Positions 1 to 9,408 of a DNA stretch of 64,000 bases are shown here, piece by piece (within the stretch, counting starts at the first letter, position 1; every line of letters starts with the position of its first letter). The DNA is taken from positions 1 to 64,000 of the forward strand of contig CAZRML010000005.1 of assembly GCA_964601205.1 (NCBI GenBank), written 5' to 3'. The notes beneath the pieces are model-generated. The model saw only the letters and a program-made list of their open reading frames with translations, ran no database searches and was not told the origin of the DNA. Source of the stretch: JAQVEM01 sp964601205 (lineage in GTDB: Bacteria > Actinomycetota > Humimicrobiia > Humimicrobiales > Humimicrobiaceae). The position numbers were made by a program, and so were the translations under genes.

Positions 1-4
1 ATGC

Positions 5-100
<96 letters not shown>

Positions 101-376
101 TAAATAATAGTAATAAAAAATTTTTTTTAGGGAATTTCCATTAATTAAACAGGTTTTTATTCTGGCTACATTAACCGGATGATAAATCTGGATACCGGAT
201 AATAAATGTGAAAACTCTTTACGCGGAAGTGGGAAACTTTAAGATAAGTGAAGCTCTCTTATATATCTTAAGAAAAGGCAATACGGAACTTTAATTTTAT
301 TTTTTTTATGGTAATATTGCCAGATATAATAAATTATCATCAAGTAAAAAAGTTATATAGATAGATGGAGTTTAAT

Positions 377-862
377 ATGATATTTAAAAAGAAAAAGGAA
401 TCCGGGGAAGAGGATGTCCAGAGATGTATAGAATGCGGAAAAATTTTAAAAGATAAAACTTATGAGCCTTACTGTAAAGAGTGTGACGAAAAGCTTGACA
501 GGCAGTTTGATAATATTGAGGATAATATAATAATTTACAGGGAGCTTATGGATAATGAAATAGAGGTTCTTAAGAAATTTGAAGACGAAGATATAAAGGA
601 CCTTTTTAAAAGAGTCTATAAAAAATTATCGGGTGAAAAGGGTGGCTTAAAAAAAGAAAGCATAGCAGTCCTTAATAAACTAAAAAGCTCATTTAAATTG
701 AATGAAATAGATATGGGCCTGGAGAAAATTCCTGACATAAAGGAAGTTAAGAAAGCCCTGCCCCTGGATATATGTCCTGAATGTGGTAAAAAAATAAAAG
801 AGGATTTTATTTTCTGCCCTTACTGTGGTTATAAATTAAAAGATGATTATCAGGAGAATTAA
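377..862 (+). CDS. Double zinc-ribbon protein of unknown function
   Basis: This is a soluble protein of about 161 residues. Near the N-terminus it has a C-x2-C…C-x2-C zinc ribbon (CIECGK … CKEC), then a charged helical middle, and at the C-terminus a second rubredoxin-like zinc ribbon (CPECGKK … CPYCGY). An upstream in-frame ATG lies at 365, but GGAG at 367-370 sits six bases before the ATG at 377, so I prefer 377. Two zinc ribbons around a helical region suggest a nucleic-acid or protein adaptor. No specific family is recognised. It is flanked by the tRNA and a MATE gene and has no operon partner. Confidence 0.7.
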   Translation: MIFKKKKESGEEDVQRCIECGKILKDKTYEPYCKECDEKLDRQFDNIEDNIIIYRELMDNEIEVLKKFEDEDIKDLFKRVYKKLSGEKGGLKKESIAVLNKLKSSFKLNEIDMGLEKIPDIKEVKKALPLDICPECGKKIKEDFIFCPYCGYKLKDDYQEN

Positions 863-1150
863 AAATTTATTTACATAAATTTTCCTCCGGTCATTAACTC
901 TTCATTAAAAGCCCGATAGCAGTAAAATTAAAATATTGGGTGATAGATTCTACCGGCAAGGCTGTTATTTTTCTTATAAAATTAATATAAAAATTAAGTT
1001 TTGCTGGATCTAAAAGCAGATACGGATAATTAATTGTAACCATAGATATAAAATTATAGTATTACTTATAATTTTTAAATTTATATTTGTTTTTAATGTT
1101 TTATTTGGGTAGAATTACAGTTATATTACACTTTTATTTTATTATAATTT

Positions 1151-2524
1151 ATGGACTCACCGAGAAAAGAAATATTAACCGGGAATATAAGATTGCTGCT
1201 ATTCAAGTTCTCATTACCCGGTATTGCGGGGATGATTATAAGCGCCCTTTATAATTTTATTGACACCATATTTGTGGGCAAAGGAGTCGGGTCCGTTGCT
1301 ATCGCAGCTCTTACCATAGTCCTTCCGGTTCAGATTTTTATGCTGGCCATAGGTCTGATGATTGGAGTAGGCACATCATCTATTATCTCCCGTGCCATTG
1401 GGAGAAATGACCATGAAACTGCCAGAAAAGCGTTTGGGAATGCATTTGTCCTTAATGTTTTAATTAATACGGTTTTAATGATAATAGCCTTTATATTTTC
1501 TGATAGGATTCTTATGTTCTTTGGGGCAGATGGTAATGTTATTCCCTATGCCCGCGACTACCTATCAATTATTTTGTTTGGTTTTGTGTTTTTTTCTTTT
1601 TCCCTTTCGTCAAATCATATTATAAGAGCTGAAGGCAGACCCAGGGCTGCAATTTATCCTATGATCATAGGAGCCCTGCTCAACATAATTCTTGATGCTA
1701 TATTTATATTTGTATTAAGAATGGGAGTAAGGGGAGTAGCTTTAGCTACTGTTATCAGTCAGTTTTGCAGCTCTGTGTATGTGATTTTTTATTGTATTTA
1801 TGGGAAAAGTTTATACCAATTAAGAGTTTCTATGTTTAAACCCTATAAAAAAATAGCAAAAGAAATTCTCTTTATAGGATTTCCTTCATTTTTAATGGCC
1901 GTTATTGATGGCGTAATATTTTTAATATACAACCGGGCCATTCTTTACCATGGGAATAACCTTTATATAGCTGTAGCCGGAATCACTTTTAGAATAATTG
2001 ACCTTGCAGTTATGCCGATTATCGGGATAAGCTACGGGTTTTCTACAATTGCCAGTTTTAATTATGGAGCTAAATTATATGAGAGGGTAAAAAGAGCATT
2101 TGGAGAAGCGATATTATGGACAACATTAATTGCAACAGCAGGATTTATACCGGCAATGTTTTTCCCCCGTCAGCTGCTTAATCTTTTTACTAATAATCTG
2201 AGGCTTATGGATATAGGAGTTCTACCCATGAGGATTATCGTTTTGTTTATGCCCATAATGGGTTTTTTAATAGTAGGCGGGGTTATATTCCAGGCTATAG
2301 GTAAACCCATACCTGCATTGATTATTCAATTTTCAAGGCAGGTCATTTTTCTTATTCCGGCTATATTTATTCTTCCTATCTTTTTTGGTTTGAACGGGGT
2401 TATGCTTTCCTGGCCGGTTTCGGATTTTCTTTCTTTTTTGGTTACCATAGTTTTTGTCGCGCTGGAATTGAGGGTACTGGATAGAGATATAAAAGATAAT
2501 TCCGGTATGAGTCTACAGGTATAA
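1151..2524 (+). CDS. MATE family efflux transporter (first of a tandem pair)
   Basis: This 457-residue integral membrane protein has about 12 hydrophobic segments in the two-half layout of the MATE (multidrug and toxin extrusion) fold. The N-terminus (about residues 14-50) contains LLLFKFSLPGIAGMI and ALYNFIDTIFVG, typical of bacterial NorM/DinF-like cation-coupled exporters. A second half-repeat begins near residue 230 (IGFPSFLMAVIDG). It would export drugs or metabolites; the substrate cannot be told. The start is supported by alignment with the paralogue downstream. No Shine-Dalgarno sequence is visible, and a TATAAT-like hexamer lies only 2 bases before the ATG. The two copies look like an old tandem duplication. 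Confidence 0.93.
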   Translation: MDSPRKEILTGNIRLLLFKFSLPGIAGMIISALYNFIDTIFVGKGVGSVAIAALTIVLPVQIFMLAIGLMIGVGTSSIISRAIGRNDHETARKAFGNAFVLNVLINTVLMIIAFIFSDRILMFFGADGNVIPYARDYLSIILFGFVFFSFSLSSNHIIRAEGRPRAAIYPMIIGALLNIILDAIFIFVLRMGVRGVALATVISQFCSSVYVIFYCIYGKSLYQLRVSMFKPYKKIAKEILFIGFPSFLMAVIDGVIFLIYNRAILYHGNNLYIAVAGITFRIIDLAVMPIIGISYGFSTIASFNYGAKLYERVKRAFGEAILWTTLIATAGFIPAMFFPRQLLNLFTNNLRLMDIGVLPMRIIVLFMPIMGFLIVGGVIFQAIGKPIPALIIQFSRQVIFLIPAIFILPIFFGLNGVMLSWPVSDFLSFLVTIVFVALELRVLDRDIKDNSGMSLQV

Positions 2525-2637
2525 GTTCTGATACTTATTTAGCTCTGGTCAATAACTTTTCTGTAATAGCGGGAAAAATTTTCTTCGGTTAACTTACAGA
2601 CTAAAAGTTGATAAACAGCTTATCTCTTAAGTAATTC

Positions 2638-2665
2638 TTGACAATTAATTTACCTAAAATATAAT
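2638..2665 (+). promoter_or_regulatory. Consensus promoter for the second MATE gene
   Basis: A perfect -35 TTGACA (2638-2643) and a perfect -10 TATAAT (2660-2665) are separated by 16 bases. Transcription would start near 2672, giving a leader of about 110 bases before the GTG start at 2784. The downstream MATE gene is therefore probably expressed separately from the first. Confidence 0.75.
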
Positions 2666-2783
2666 TGAGGCTTATGCTATTTCCTGGATTAAAAAAGGTA
2701 AATTAGATTTAATTCATTTTTAGAATTTCTGCTATTTTTTATTCAGAAAAATAAAAATTTTCGGGCAATCCGGAGGAACAGAA

Positions 2784-4139
2784 GTGGAAGAACAGAAAAG
2801 GCAAATTTTAAGTGAAAATTTAAGGCTGTTATTATTTAAATTCTCGGCCCCAACTATAACCGGTATGGTTATAATAGCTCTTTATAATTTTGTGGATACT
2901 CTTTTTGTAGGAAATGCGGTGGGCCCGAATGCTATTGCCGGACTTACAGTAGTGTTGCCTGTAATGATTTTTATAGTAGCCATTGGTCTTTTAACCGGAG
3001 TGGGTTCAGCTTCCATAGTTTCGCGTTCTCTTGGCAGGGGAGACAATAATAAAGCCATAACCGCCGGTGGTGATGGTATTATACTGAATACCATTCTTAA
3101 TGTTATTATAATTATTCCTATTTTTATCTTCTCTGAGAATATACTTAAATTTCTTGGTGCTTCAAGCCAGGTTTTGCCCTATTCCAGGGATTATTTAAAT
3201 ATTATGCTGCTGGGTTTTATATTTTTATCCTTCTCGGTTAATGGCACTAACCTAATAAGGGCTGAAGGCAGACCGAGAGCCTCAATGTATGAGATGCTGA
3301 TAGGAGCGATTTTAAATATAATCCTTGATTATTTTTTCGTGATTATATTTGGATGGGGGGTAAAAGGAGCCGCACTGGCAACTGTTATAAGCCATATAGC
3401 AAGTGCTGCTTATATCTTTATATTTTTTATGTCCAGAAGCAGTATATTCCACCTGAGATTAAATATGTTTAAAATAAATAAATCTATATCAGGTGAAATT
3501 CTGAAACTCGGAACCCCCTCATTTTTAATGGAGATTGTCGGGAGTGTGGTATTTTTATTATTCATAAAATTTGTGAGCCGGTATGGTGGAGATGTTTATA
3601 TCACCATAACCGGAATAGGTATAAGAATTGTTGATTTAATATTCATGCCTATTGTTGGAATAAGCCAGGGGTTCTCTCCCCTCGTGGGATTTAATTACGG
3701 AGCAAAACTTTATTCAAGGGTTAAGAGAGTATTAAGAGAAGCATTTATATGGGCCTCGGTTATAACTTTGTCAGGGTTTATCGTAATGGTAGTATTTCCG
3801 GAATTCTTAATAGGCATATTTACCAGTGACGTGGACGTAATTGAAAAGGGAGCCGCACCTTTAAGATTTATTGCAATGCTGGCACCCCTCTGGAGTTTTC
3901 CTATTCTTGGGAGTGCATTCTTCCAGGCCATAGGTAAAGCCAGGCCTTCTCTGGTTATAACTTTATCCAGGGATCTATTTTTCTTTATCCCGTCTATTTT
4001 TATTCTGCCTTTATTTTTTGGCCTGACGGGGGTCTGGGCTTCCTTGCCGGTTACTGATTTTAGCTGTTTTTTAATAACGGTTATATTTCTGGTAAAGGAA
4101 ATCAAGGTGATAAATAAAAGCATGAAGATTAAAGAATAA
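2784..4139 (+). CDS. MATE family efflux transporter (second of a tandem pair)
   Basis: This 451-residue, 12-segment MATE exporter is a clear paralogue of the preceding gene. Both share the N-terminal pattern of a charged leader, then LRLLLFKFS and ALYNFVDTLFVG, and a second half starting with GTPSFLMEIVG (about residue 236). It starts with GTG at 2784, chosen because GGAGG at 2772-2776 is well placed before it and no nearer ATG exists. It has its own consensus promoter upstream. Substrate is unknown; the family pumps cationic drugs or metabolites using Na+ or H+. The two copies differ widely in sequence, so the duplication is not recent. Confidence 0.93.
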   Translation: MEEQKRQILSENLRLLLFKFSAPTITGMVIIALYNFVDTLFVGNAVGPNAIAGLTVVLPVMIFIVAIGLLTGVGSASIVSRSLGRGDNNKAITAGGDGIILNTILNVIIIIPIFIFSENILKFLGASSQVLPYSRDYLNIMLLGFIFLSFSVNGTNLIRAEGRPRASMYEMLIGAILNIILDYFFVIIFGWGVKGAALATVISHIASAAYIFIFFMSRSSIFHLRLNMFKINKSISGEILKLGTPSFLMEIVGSVVFLLFIKFVSRYGGDVYITITGIGIRIVDLIFMPIVGISQGFSPLVGFNYGAKLYSRVKRVLREAFIWASVITLSGFIVMVVFPEFLIGIFTSDVDVIEKGAAPLRFIAMLAPLWSFPILGSAFFQAIGKARPSLVITLSRDLFFFIPSIFILPLFFGLTGVWASLPVTDFSCFLITVIFLVKEIKVINKSMKIKE

Positions 4140-4204
4140 AAGTTGTGCTGGTTTCATTTTATCTTAATGTTCTCCATAACCTGTATGTTATAATACTTGA
4201 TTGA

Positions 4205-4296
4205 GGAGAGATGGCTGAGCGGTTTAAGGCGCACGCTTGGAAAGCGTGTAAGTGGCGTAAGCTGCTTCGAGGGTTCGAATCCCTCTCTCTCCGCCA
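4205..4296 (+). tRNA. tRNA-Ser (anticodon GGA)
   Basis: Class II tRNA. The acceptor helix pairs GGAGAGA (4205-4211) with TCTCTCC (4286-4292), followed by discriminator G4293 and an encoded CCA (4294-4296). The anticodon loop TTGGAAA (4237-4243) carries GGA at 4239-4241 for UCC/UCU codons. The long variable arm is present. A TATAAT hexamer at 4189-4194 lies ten bases upstream and is the probable -10 box. The acceptor and D-arm start closely resemble those of the tRNA at 6966. Confidence 0.97.
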
Positions 4297-4626
4297 TAAA
4301 GACAAAAATATTTGGAAATAGATATATATATATTGAACATAAATAAATCCTGTTATAAAAATTACTCCCGTTTGAATTGAAGATTCTTTTTTATTTTTTA
4401 AAAATAAGTTAAAATTCTGCCATGAATAATAGGATGTTAAAAACATGGGCGGGTAAATCTGTAAATTTTATCTATAATTTTATCCAGTAAAGAAGAGATA
4501 TCGATTTTATTTTCTCAGGAAAATAAGTCTTATATAGAATCTGTAATAGAGAAATATCATCGTCTATCAGTCTGAAAAATAAACAAATGATAAGATACTG
4601 CAAGTGGTGGTAATATTAATTTAAAA
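4297..4626. other. Intergenic stretch, no gene seen
   Basis: This AT-rich spacer lies between tRNA-Ser(GGA) and the convergent end of the GGDEF/HD-GYP gene. I see no open frame with coding character, no RNA fold and no strong terminator hairpin. Confidence 0.6.
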
Positions 4627-6744
4627 CTATGCTTCAACTTCGAAGTTCTTTCCACTGGCTAAAATTTCTATAAACAGTTTTGCCAGGTCAGGGTCAAATT
4701 GTGCTCCGGCTTCCCTTTTTATTTCTTCTATTGCCACACATCTTGACAGCGCTTTCCTGTAAGGCCTATCATTGGTCATGGCATCAAAAGCATCAGCAAT
4801 GGATACAATTCTGGAGATTACCGGTATTTTTTTACCTTTTAGGCCTTCCGGGTAACCCTTGCCATCCCATCTTTCATGATGGTACAAAATTCCCGTAGCG
4901 ATTTGCTCGAGATCCCGGGATGATTTTGCAAGGCGGTAACCAACTTCTGGATGTTTTTTTATAATTTCCCATTCTTCAGGTGTTAATTTACCGGGTTTTA
5001 AAATAATATTATCTGATATTGAAATTTTACCTATATCATGTAAGATGGCGAGCAATTTCAGTTCGTTCAATTCATTATAGTTTAATTTTAGTTTTTTACC
5101 CAGAAGCAGGCTCAGGCTGGCCATTCGCATAGCATGTTCCTCGGTTTCATAATCTCTTTCCTCAAGGGCTTTCTTTAATGATAATATAATAGAGCTCCGG
5201 GCACTTTCATTTTCAAGAAGCTTGTATTCATTCATGATATCTTCTGCCTTTTTTATTATATCGTTAATTTTTTTTCTGCTATTTTTTTTGACTGCAAATC
5301 CCATGGATATATTTAGGGGCATGGTAGATGTACTGTGTTCCATACAGCTTTCTTTTATTCTGCTAATTATTTTTATGGCATCTTGCTTGTCAGTTTTTGG
5401 AAGTATTATGGCAAATTCATCACCACCCCACCTGCTTAAAATGTCTTCATGTCTCAGGTTTTTCTTGAGTAAGCCTGCTATCTTCTTCAGAACTTCGTCA
5501 CCTTTATCATGACCATAGGCGTCATTTAAAAGTTTCAACCCGTTTATATCGCCAATTATAATAGAGAGCGGGAACTGTCTTTTGGTGTTTAATCTGATTA
5601 ACTCTTCTTCAAAATATAATCTATTGTAAATACCGGTAAGTTTATCGTGATATGACTGAAAATATAATTGGTTTTCTTTTTCTTTTATAGTGGTTATATT
5701 GGTTAAAATTAATAATCTTCCCAGAGCTCTTTTAAAATTATCAGTTACCGGTGATATTTTTACTTTATAGTACTCTCTTTTACCATTTATATTGAATTCA
5801 ATATCTTCTTTATAATTGGTTGATTTTGTGCTGGTTAGTATTTCTAAGAATTTTTTTCTCTGTCTGCCGTTTACTATAAACGAGGATATTTTATCCAGTA
5901 TGTATACTAAATTTATTTTTTCTTTGTTATCTATGCTTTCATCAAACTTAAGAATGTCATAACCGGATTTGTTGATTTTTACTATATGCCCACTGTTTTC
6001 AATAGCAAATACTGCATCTTCAATACTTCCAAGTATTCTGTCCTGTGTAAATCTCCATATCTTGTAGTTAGATATTAGCATGCCCAGAGAAATGAAGAAA
6101 TATAAAAGAAAATCCGGGGCCCGTGCCATCAGTACTGGCTGTGATATTCCGTTTTCTAATAAATAGTTCAATGCAGATTGTCCGGCAAAATTAAAGATAA
6201 ATCCTACCAGAAGAAGTGCCAGGGCTATTACAGATTTGTTGCATCTGATATTTTGATAGATACGGTTACTTATTATAAAAATGGTAAAGAAATTTACCGG
6301 GGTAATAAAAAATAATTGAATAAATATTAATGAAGGAACATTAATAACATGGCCATAGGAAATACTCTGTATCTCAATGCCGCTAAAGATTATCAGTAAT
6401 GCACTGAGAATTAGTGATATGGAATAAAATATCCTTATAAAAATCTTATGCATTTCTTTAACCCCATCATTTGTAAACTGGATTGTGAAGTGAAAAATGA
6501 TAGCGGGCATAATTACTATAGAAGATACTATGACCCTGGACCATACAGTAAGTAAGGTTATATTACTGGAAGTTAGAAGAATCAGGCTACCGGTTGAAAG
6601 AAATAGTATGTTTAACGAAAGAATGGTAAAAGATATTTTATTTTTACCAAAAGTATTTTTTACAGTGTTCAATATTCCTATAACCAAAGTGTATAGAAGT
6701 ATAAATAAAGATATAAATATTGATATAAATAACAAATTTGACAT
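4627..6744 (-). CDS. Membrane PAS-GGDEF-HD-GYP cyclic-di-GMP signalling protein
   Basis: The 705-residue protein has an N-terminal membrane region of about seven hydrophobic segments (residues 1-230, like the 7TM sensor region of some histidine kinases). A PAS-like domain follows (about 235-345), then a GGDEF diguanylate cyclase and an HD-GYP phosphodiesterase. The cyclase site RWGGDEF is intact near residue 442, preceded by a possible inhibitory I-site RHED. The HD-GYP signature is complete: HDIGK near 570, HPEVGYRL, and HHERWDGKGYP near 625. It could both make and break c-di-GMP in response to a membrane or lipid-soluble signal. The net activity is unknown. No Shine-Dalgarno sequence is evident before the ATG. 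It is transcribed alone. Confidence 0.93.
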   Translation of the reverse strand: MSNLLFISIFISLFILLYTLVIGILNTVKNTFGKNKISFTILSLNILFLSTGSLILLTSSNITLLTVWSRVIVSSIVIMPAIIFHFTIQFTNDGVKEMHKIFIRIFYSISLILSALLIIFSGIEIQSISYGHVINVPSLIFIQLFFITPVNFFTIFIISNRIYQNIRCNKSVIALALLLVGFIFNFAGQSALNYLLENGISQPVLMARAPDFLLYFFISLGMLISNYKIWRFTQDRILGSIEDAVFAIENSGHIVKINKSGYDILKFDESIDNKEKINLVYILDKISSFIVNGRQRKKFLEILTSTKSTNYKEDIEFNINGKREYYKVKISPVTDNFKRALGRLLILTNITTIKEKENQLYFQSYHDKLTGIYNRLYFEEELIRLNTKRQFPLSIIIGDINGLKLLNDAYGHDKGDEVLKKIAGLLKKNLRHEDILSRWGGDEFAIILPKTDKQDAIKIISRIKESCMEHSTSTMPLNISMGFAVKKNSRKKINDIIKKAEDIMNEYKLLENESARSSIILSLKKALEERDYETEEHAMRMASLSLLLGKKLKLNYNELNELKLLAILHDIGKISISDNIILKPGKLTPEEWEIIKKHPEVGYRLAKSSRDLEQIATGILYHHERWDGKGYPEGLKGKKIPVISRIVSIADAFDAMTNDRPYRKALSRCVAIEEIKREAGAQFDPDLAKLFIEILASGKNFEVEA

Positions 6745-6801
6745 AAAAATTTATAAAAAAATAATTACTAATTATATACTTTTATTATCAATATTCTAAT
6801 T

Positions 6802-6830
6802 ATTATATTAACTATTTGTATAAAAATCAA
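6802..6830 (-). promoter_or_regulatory. Promoter of the GGDEF/HD-GYP gene
   Basis: On the minus strand TTGATT (6830-6825) and TATAAT (6807-6802) are separated by exactly 17 bases. Transcription would start near 6795, leaving a short leader of about 50 bases before the ATG at 6744. Confidence 0.65.
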
Positions 6831-6965
6831 CAACTAAAAACATTTTTTGTTTTTGACAAAAATCTTTTTTATGAAATTTATTCATGGTTGTATTTGAAAA
6901 TAAAAAAATAAATAAAAATATAATATACTAAAATATGTATTTATTTTTATTGTATAATGTAACCT

Positions 6966-7059
6966 GGAGAGATGGCTGAGATGGTCTAAAGCGCTCGACT
7001 CGAAATCGAGTGTACCGCTTATAGCGGTACCGTGGGTTCGAATCCCACTCTCTCCGCCA
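6966..7059 (+). tRNA. tRNA-Ser (anticodon CGA)
   Basis: Class II tRNA. The acceptor helix pairs GGAGAGA (6966-6972) with TCTCTCC (7049-7055), then discriminator G7056 and CCA (7057-7059). The anticodon stem CTCGA/TCGAG closes a loop with CGA at 7001-7003, reading UCG. The variable arm is a strong hairpin around TACCGC…GCGGTA. A TATAAT -10 box at 6953-6958 ends seven bases before the mature 5' end. Confidence 0.97.
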
Positions 7060-7075
7060 CAAAGCTGATGAAATC

Positions 7076-7099
7076 TACCTTTTGAAAGCTTAAAAGGTA
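7076..7099 (+). terminator. Possible terminator after tRNA-Ser(CGA)
   Basis: TACCTTTT (7076-7083) pairs with AAAAGGTA (7092-7099) around an 8-base loop. The following sequence is T-rich but interrupted (TTCTGGTTTTCCTTTTT), so this is a weak candidate only. Confidence 0.35.
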
Positions 7100-7323
7100 T
7101 TCTGGTTTTCCTTTTTAAAAGTTAAATAGTATTTTTTTACCGCTCTAAATAAATATGGCCCCTGACCTTAAGCTGGAAATAGTAGTGGTTCAGGTTATCT
7201 GGATATTAGACAAAGTAATATTATTATATTGATATAAATATTCATATATATATAATAAAAATATAAATAATTTTAATAATAAAATTGCATCATAGAAATA
7301 AAAGGAGGGATGGTGAGTGAATT

Positions 7324-8613
7324 ATGAGAAAAGTAAATTTTAAGAGTTCTTTAATGATATTATTATTAACAGTTATTATTTCCGGTCTGTTATTTTCCAC
7401 CGCCTCCTGCGCGCCGGAGCTTTCTTTTGGGAATTTAATAGTTTGCGGTGAAATAAATCAGGAATCATTTGAGCCTGTAATTCAAAAAGATGAATTTGAT
7501 ATTGAAACAAAAAAGATATATGCAACTATAGATTATTACGGTGTCAGGGGAGGAGATAATTACCGTTTCAAGTGGACATATCTTGATACCGGGGAAAATA
7601 TTCTGGATGAAACCTTAAAATATTCAGAAGGTAGTAGTGATTATTTTGAGGGATATGCCGTGTCATTTATTAAGACGAACGATGAAATAAAAGTTATACC
7701 GCCTGGAAATTATGAAGTTGAGTTTTATCATAATGGTGAATTAAAAAGTGCTGCAGACTTTATGGTTAAGGAACCCCGGGTAATGATTTCAGAGGTAATT
7801 CTTGCAAATCAGATTGATGAAAATTATGATCCTGCAAATGAAACCATAAAATTTTATTCCACAGAAATTGTATATGCATGTGTTAAGATTAATTATCATA
7901 TTTCAGGAAATAGCTTAAAAGCAAAATGGTATAACAGTAATGGAGGTTTAATGGTGGAAACAGTAAATGGCATAGATGTTGATTTATTCCAACCAGAGTG
8001 GGTTACCTTTACATTTGAGGGAAAAAATAGAGATTTACCGGCCGATACCTATGAAGTAGAGATATATCTAAATGATAGTCTGTATAACACATATAGTTTT
8101 GAAGTTAGTGATGCGAGGGCAGCAGATGGCTGGAAAGACATTTTTACTATGGGGATTATGTATACCAGTGACAAATATGGCGTATCATTTGCAGTACCGG
8201 ATAACTGGACATTTAAAGAATCAGAGATTGATGATAGTCTTGAAGTGAATCTGAGTGCGCAGTCTGATGATTTACCGGTCGCTTTTGTTTTCCTTGCGAG
8301 TCCTGTTGGTGATTATCCTCCATATGATAAATACGGGGATTTCGCAGATGAGCTAAGTTCCGGGATTGCAGAAGATAATAATTGGAAGTTAGTTGATGTA
8401 CAGGAAAATGAATCAGTAACTGAAAATGATGTAATTTACCATGACTTTATATATTTATTTAATGACCCTGATAATACTGAATGGGCTTTAGCAATTGCAT
8501 TCTCTGAGGTTAATGAAAGGCTCTATATTTTATTCAGTACAGTAATGCAGGATTATTTTGATATGGGAGAGTCCGTATATCATGATATTTTAGAGTCAAT
8601 GGTTTTTAAATAA
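7324..8613 (+). CDS. Lipoprotein with two repeated beta-rich domains
   Basis: The 429-residue protein starts with a basic, hydrophobic signal peptide ending in a lipobox-like STASC near residue 29, so it is probably a membrane-anchored lipoprotein. Residues about 35-155 and 155-270 look like two copies of one domain. Both open with a hydrophobic strand and a xQxxE/D segment, contain a K-W-x-Y/N motif (FKWTYLDTGE; AKWYNSNGG), and end with a P-x-x-x-YEVE(F/I)Y-x-N pattern. The C-terminal 150 residues begin YGVSFAVPDNW, reminiscent of the DUF1795/PsbP-like fold. Function is unknown; surface binding or envelope stress roles are guesses. A stop just upstream fixes the ATG. GGAGGG (7304-7309) is 14 bases away, further than usual. 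Confidence 0.8.
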   Translation: MRKVNFKSSLMILLLTVIISGLLFSTASCAPELSFGNLIVCGEINQESFEPVIQKDEFDIETKKIYATIDYYGVRGGDNYRFKWTYLDTGENILDETLKYSEGSSDYFEGYAVSFIKTNDEIKVIPPGNYEVEFYHNGELKSAADFMVKEPRVMISEVILANQIDENYDPANETIKFYSTEIVYACVKINYHISGNSLKAKWYNSNGGLMVETVNGIDVDLFQPEWVTFTFEGKNRDLPADTYEVEIYLNDSLYNTYSFEVSDARAADGWKDIFTMGIMYTSDKYGVSFAVPDNWTFKESEIDDSLEVNLSAQSDDLPVAFVFLASPVGDYPPYDKYGDFADELSSGIAEDNNWKLVDVQENESVTENDVIYHDFIYLFNDPDNTEWALAIAFSEVNERLYILFSTVMQDYFDMGESVYHDILESMVFK

Positions 8614-8715
8614 CTTTTGCTTCCTTTCCATCATTATTTTCGTATTTTAATCATTAATGTCAGTCAACCATTACTGCATTAGACAGGGCTATAAGTTCTT
8701 ACTGGATGTTTGGTT

Positions 8716-9408
8716 CTATTTTATAAAAAAGATGGAGTTGTTATCAATAAGCTCCATTTTAATTATTAGTTTTTGCATGAAAGGATACTTATCTATTTCG
8801 CGATATGACATCCTGTTTAAAAACTCTAAAAGGGAAATCTCTTCTTCATATCCATATACATTGGCAATATTAACCCTGTTTCTTTCAAGGTCAATTCCCG
8901 TAATTACAGAAGCATGAAAATCATAGAAGGGCTCATTGTAGAGGTTCGGAGAACCTAAAAAAACGGGTACAGGAATATTCCCCGCAAGCTGATTATGAAT
9001 AGCTTCAATCAGTTCAGAATCATCCAGTCCGCCTGCATACTCTATCTCGAATTCAGGTAACTCAGAGGATAGATATTTAAGAAATCCGTCATAGCCCATC
9101 CCGCCTTTTTCCTGTAGACTGTGCTTTATAAGTAATTCTTCCGGGGATACTTCCTCCCCCTTTAAATATGAAACTACCGTACTTATTGTTGCGATTCCAC
9201 AGGTTGAATCACCGGGCTGGGTATAAATTTTTACTCCTTCTATAGATACCTTCCGGGGTTCCAGGTTGCATATATTGTCTGAAAGATGAGTTAAGTCAGT
9301 AAGAGGTTCTATGTTTTTACTGACAATAATAATGCCAAAAACCATAATACCTAAAAGGAGCAGAAATATTATTGAATTAACCAGAATTAACCATTTTTTC
9401 TTTTTCAT
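8716..9408 (-). CDS. Membrane-anchored C39-like cysteine peptidase family protein
   Basis: The 230-residue protein has one N-terminal membrane segment (residues 6-29) and then an extracytoplasmic papain-like domain of the peptidase C39 type. The likely catalytic Cys lies in DSTCGIAT (about residue 70), the His in DFHASVITGID (about 165) and an Asn/Asp in the following NRVNIANVYG stretch. A Gln in YTQPGDST may form the oxyanion hole. Such proteins occur as bacteriocin-leader peptidases, but also as stand-alone exported enzymes of unknown target. There is no ABC exporter or precursor peptide nearby. AAGGA lies six bases before the ATG. It converges with the upstream lipoprotein gene. Confidence 0.82.
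   Translation of the reverse strand: MKKKKWLILVNSIIFLLLLGIMVFGIIIVSKNIEPLTDLTHLSDNICNLEPRKVSIEGVKIYTQPGDSTCGIATISTVVSYLKGEEVSPEELLIKHSLQEKGGMGYDGFLKYLSSELPEFEIEYAGGLDDSELIEAIHNQLAGNIPVPVFLGSPNLYNEPFYDFHASVITGIDLERNRVNIANVYGYEEEISLLEFLNRMSYREIDKYPFMQKLIIKMELIDNNSIFFIK

Noticed and set aside
4159..4446. 95-residue minus-strand open frame
   Set aside because: It runs antisense across tRNA-Ser(GGA). This shadow (RRERDSNPRSS…) is a well-known artefact often misannotated as a protein.
7310..7327. Five-codon frame ATG GTG AGT GAA TTA TGA overlapping the lipoprotein start
   Set aside because: It is only one base from the GGAGGG, too close for normal initiation, and the overlap may be chance.
8716..9408. 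C39-like gene as part of a bacteriocin export system
   Set aside because: There is no ABC transporter domain, precursor peptide or immunity gene nearby.
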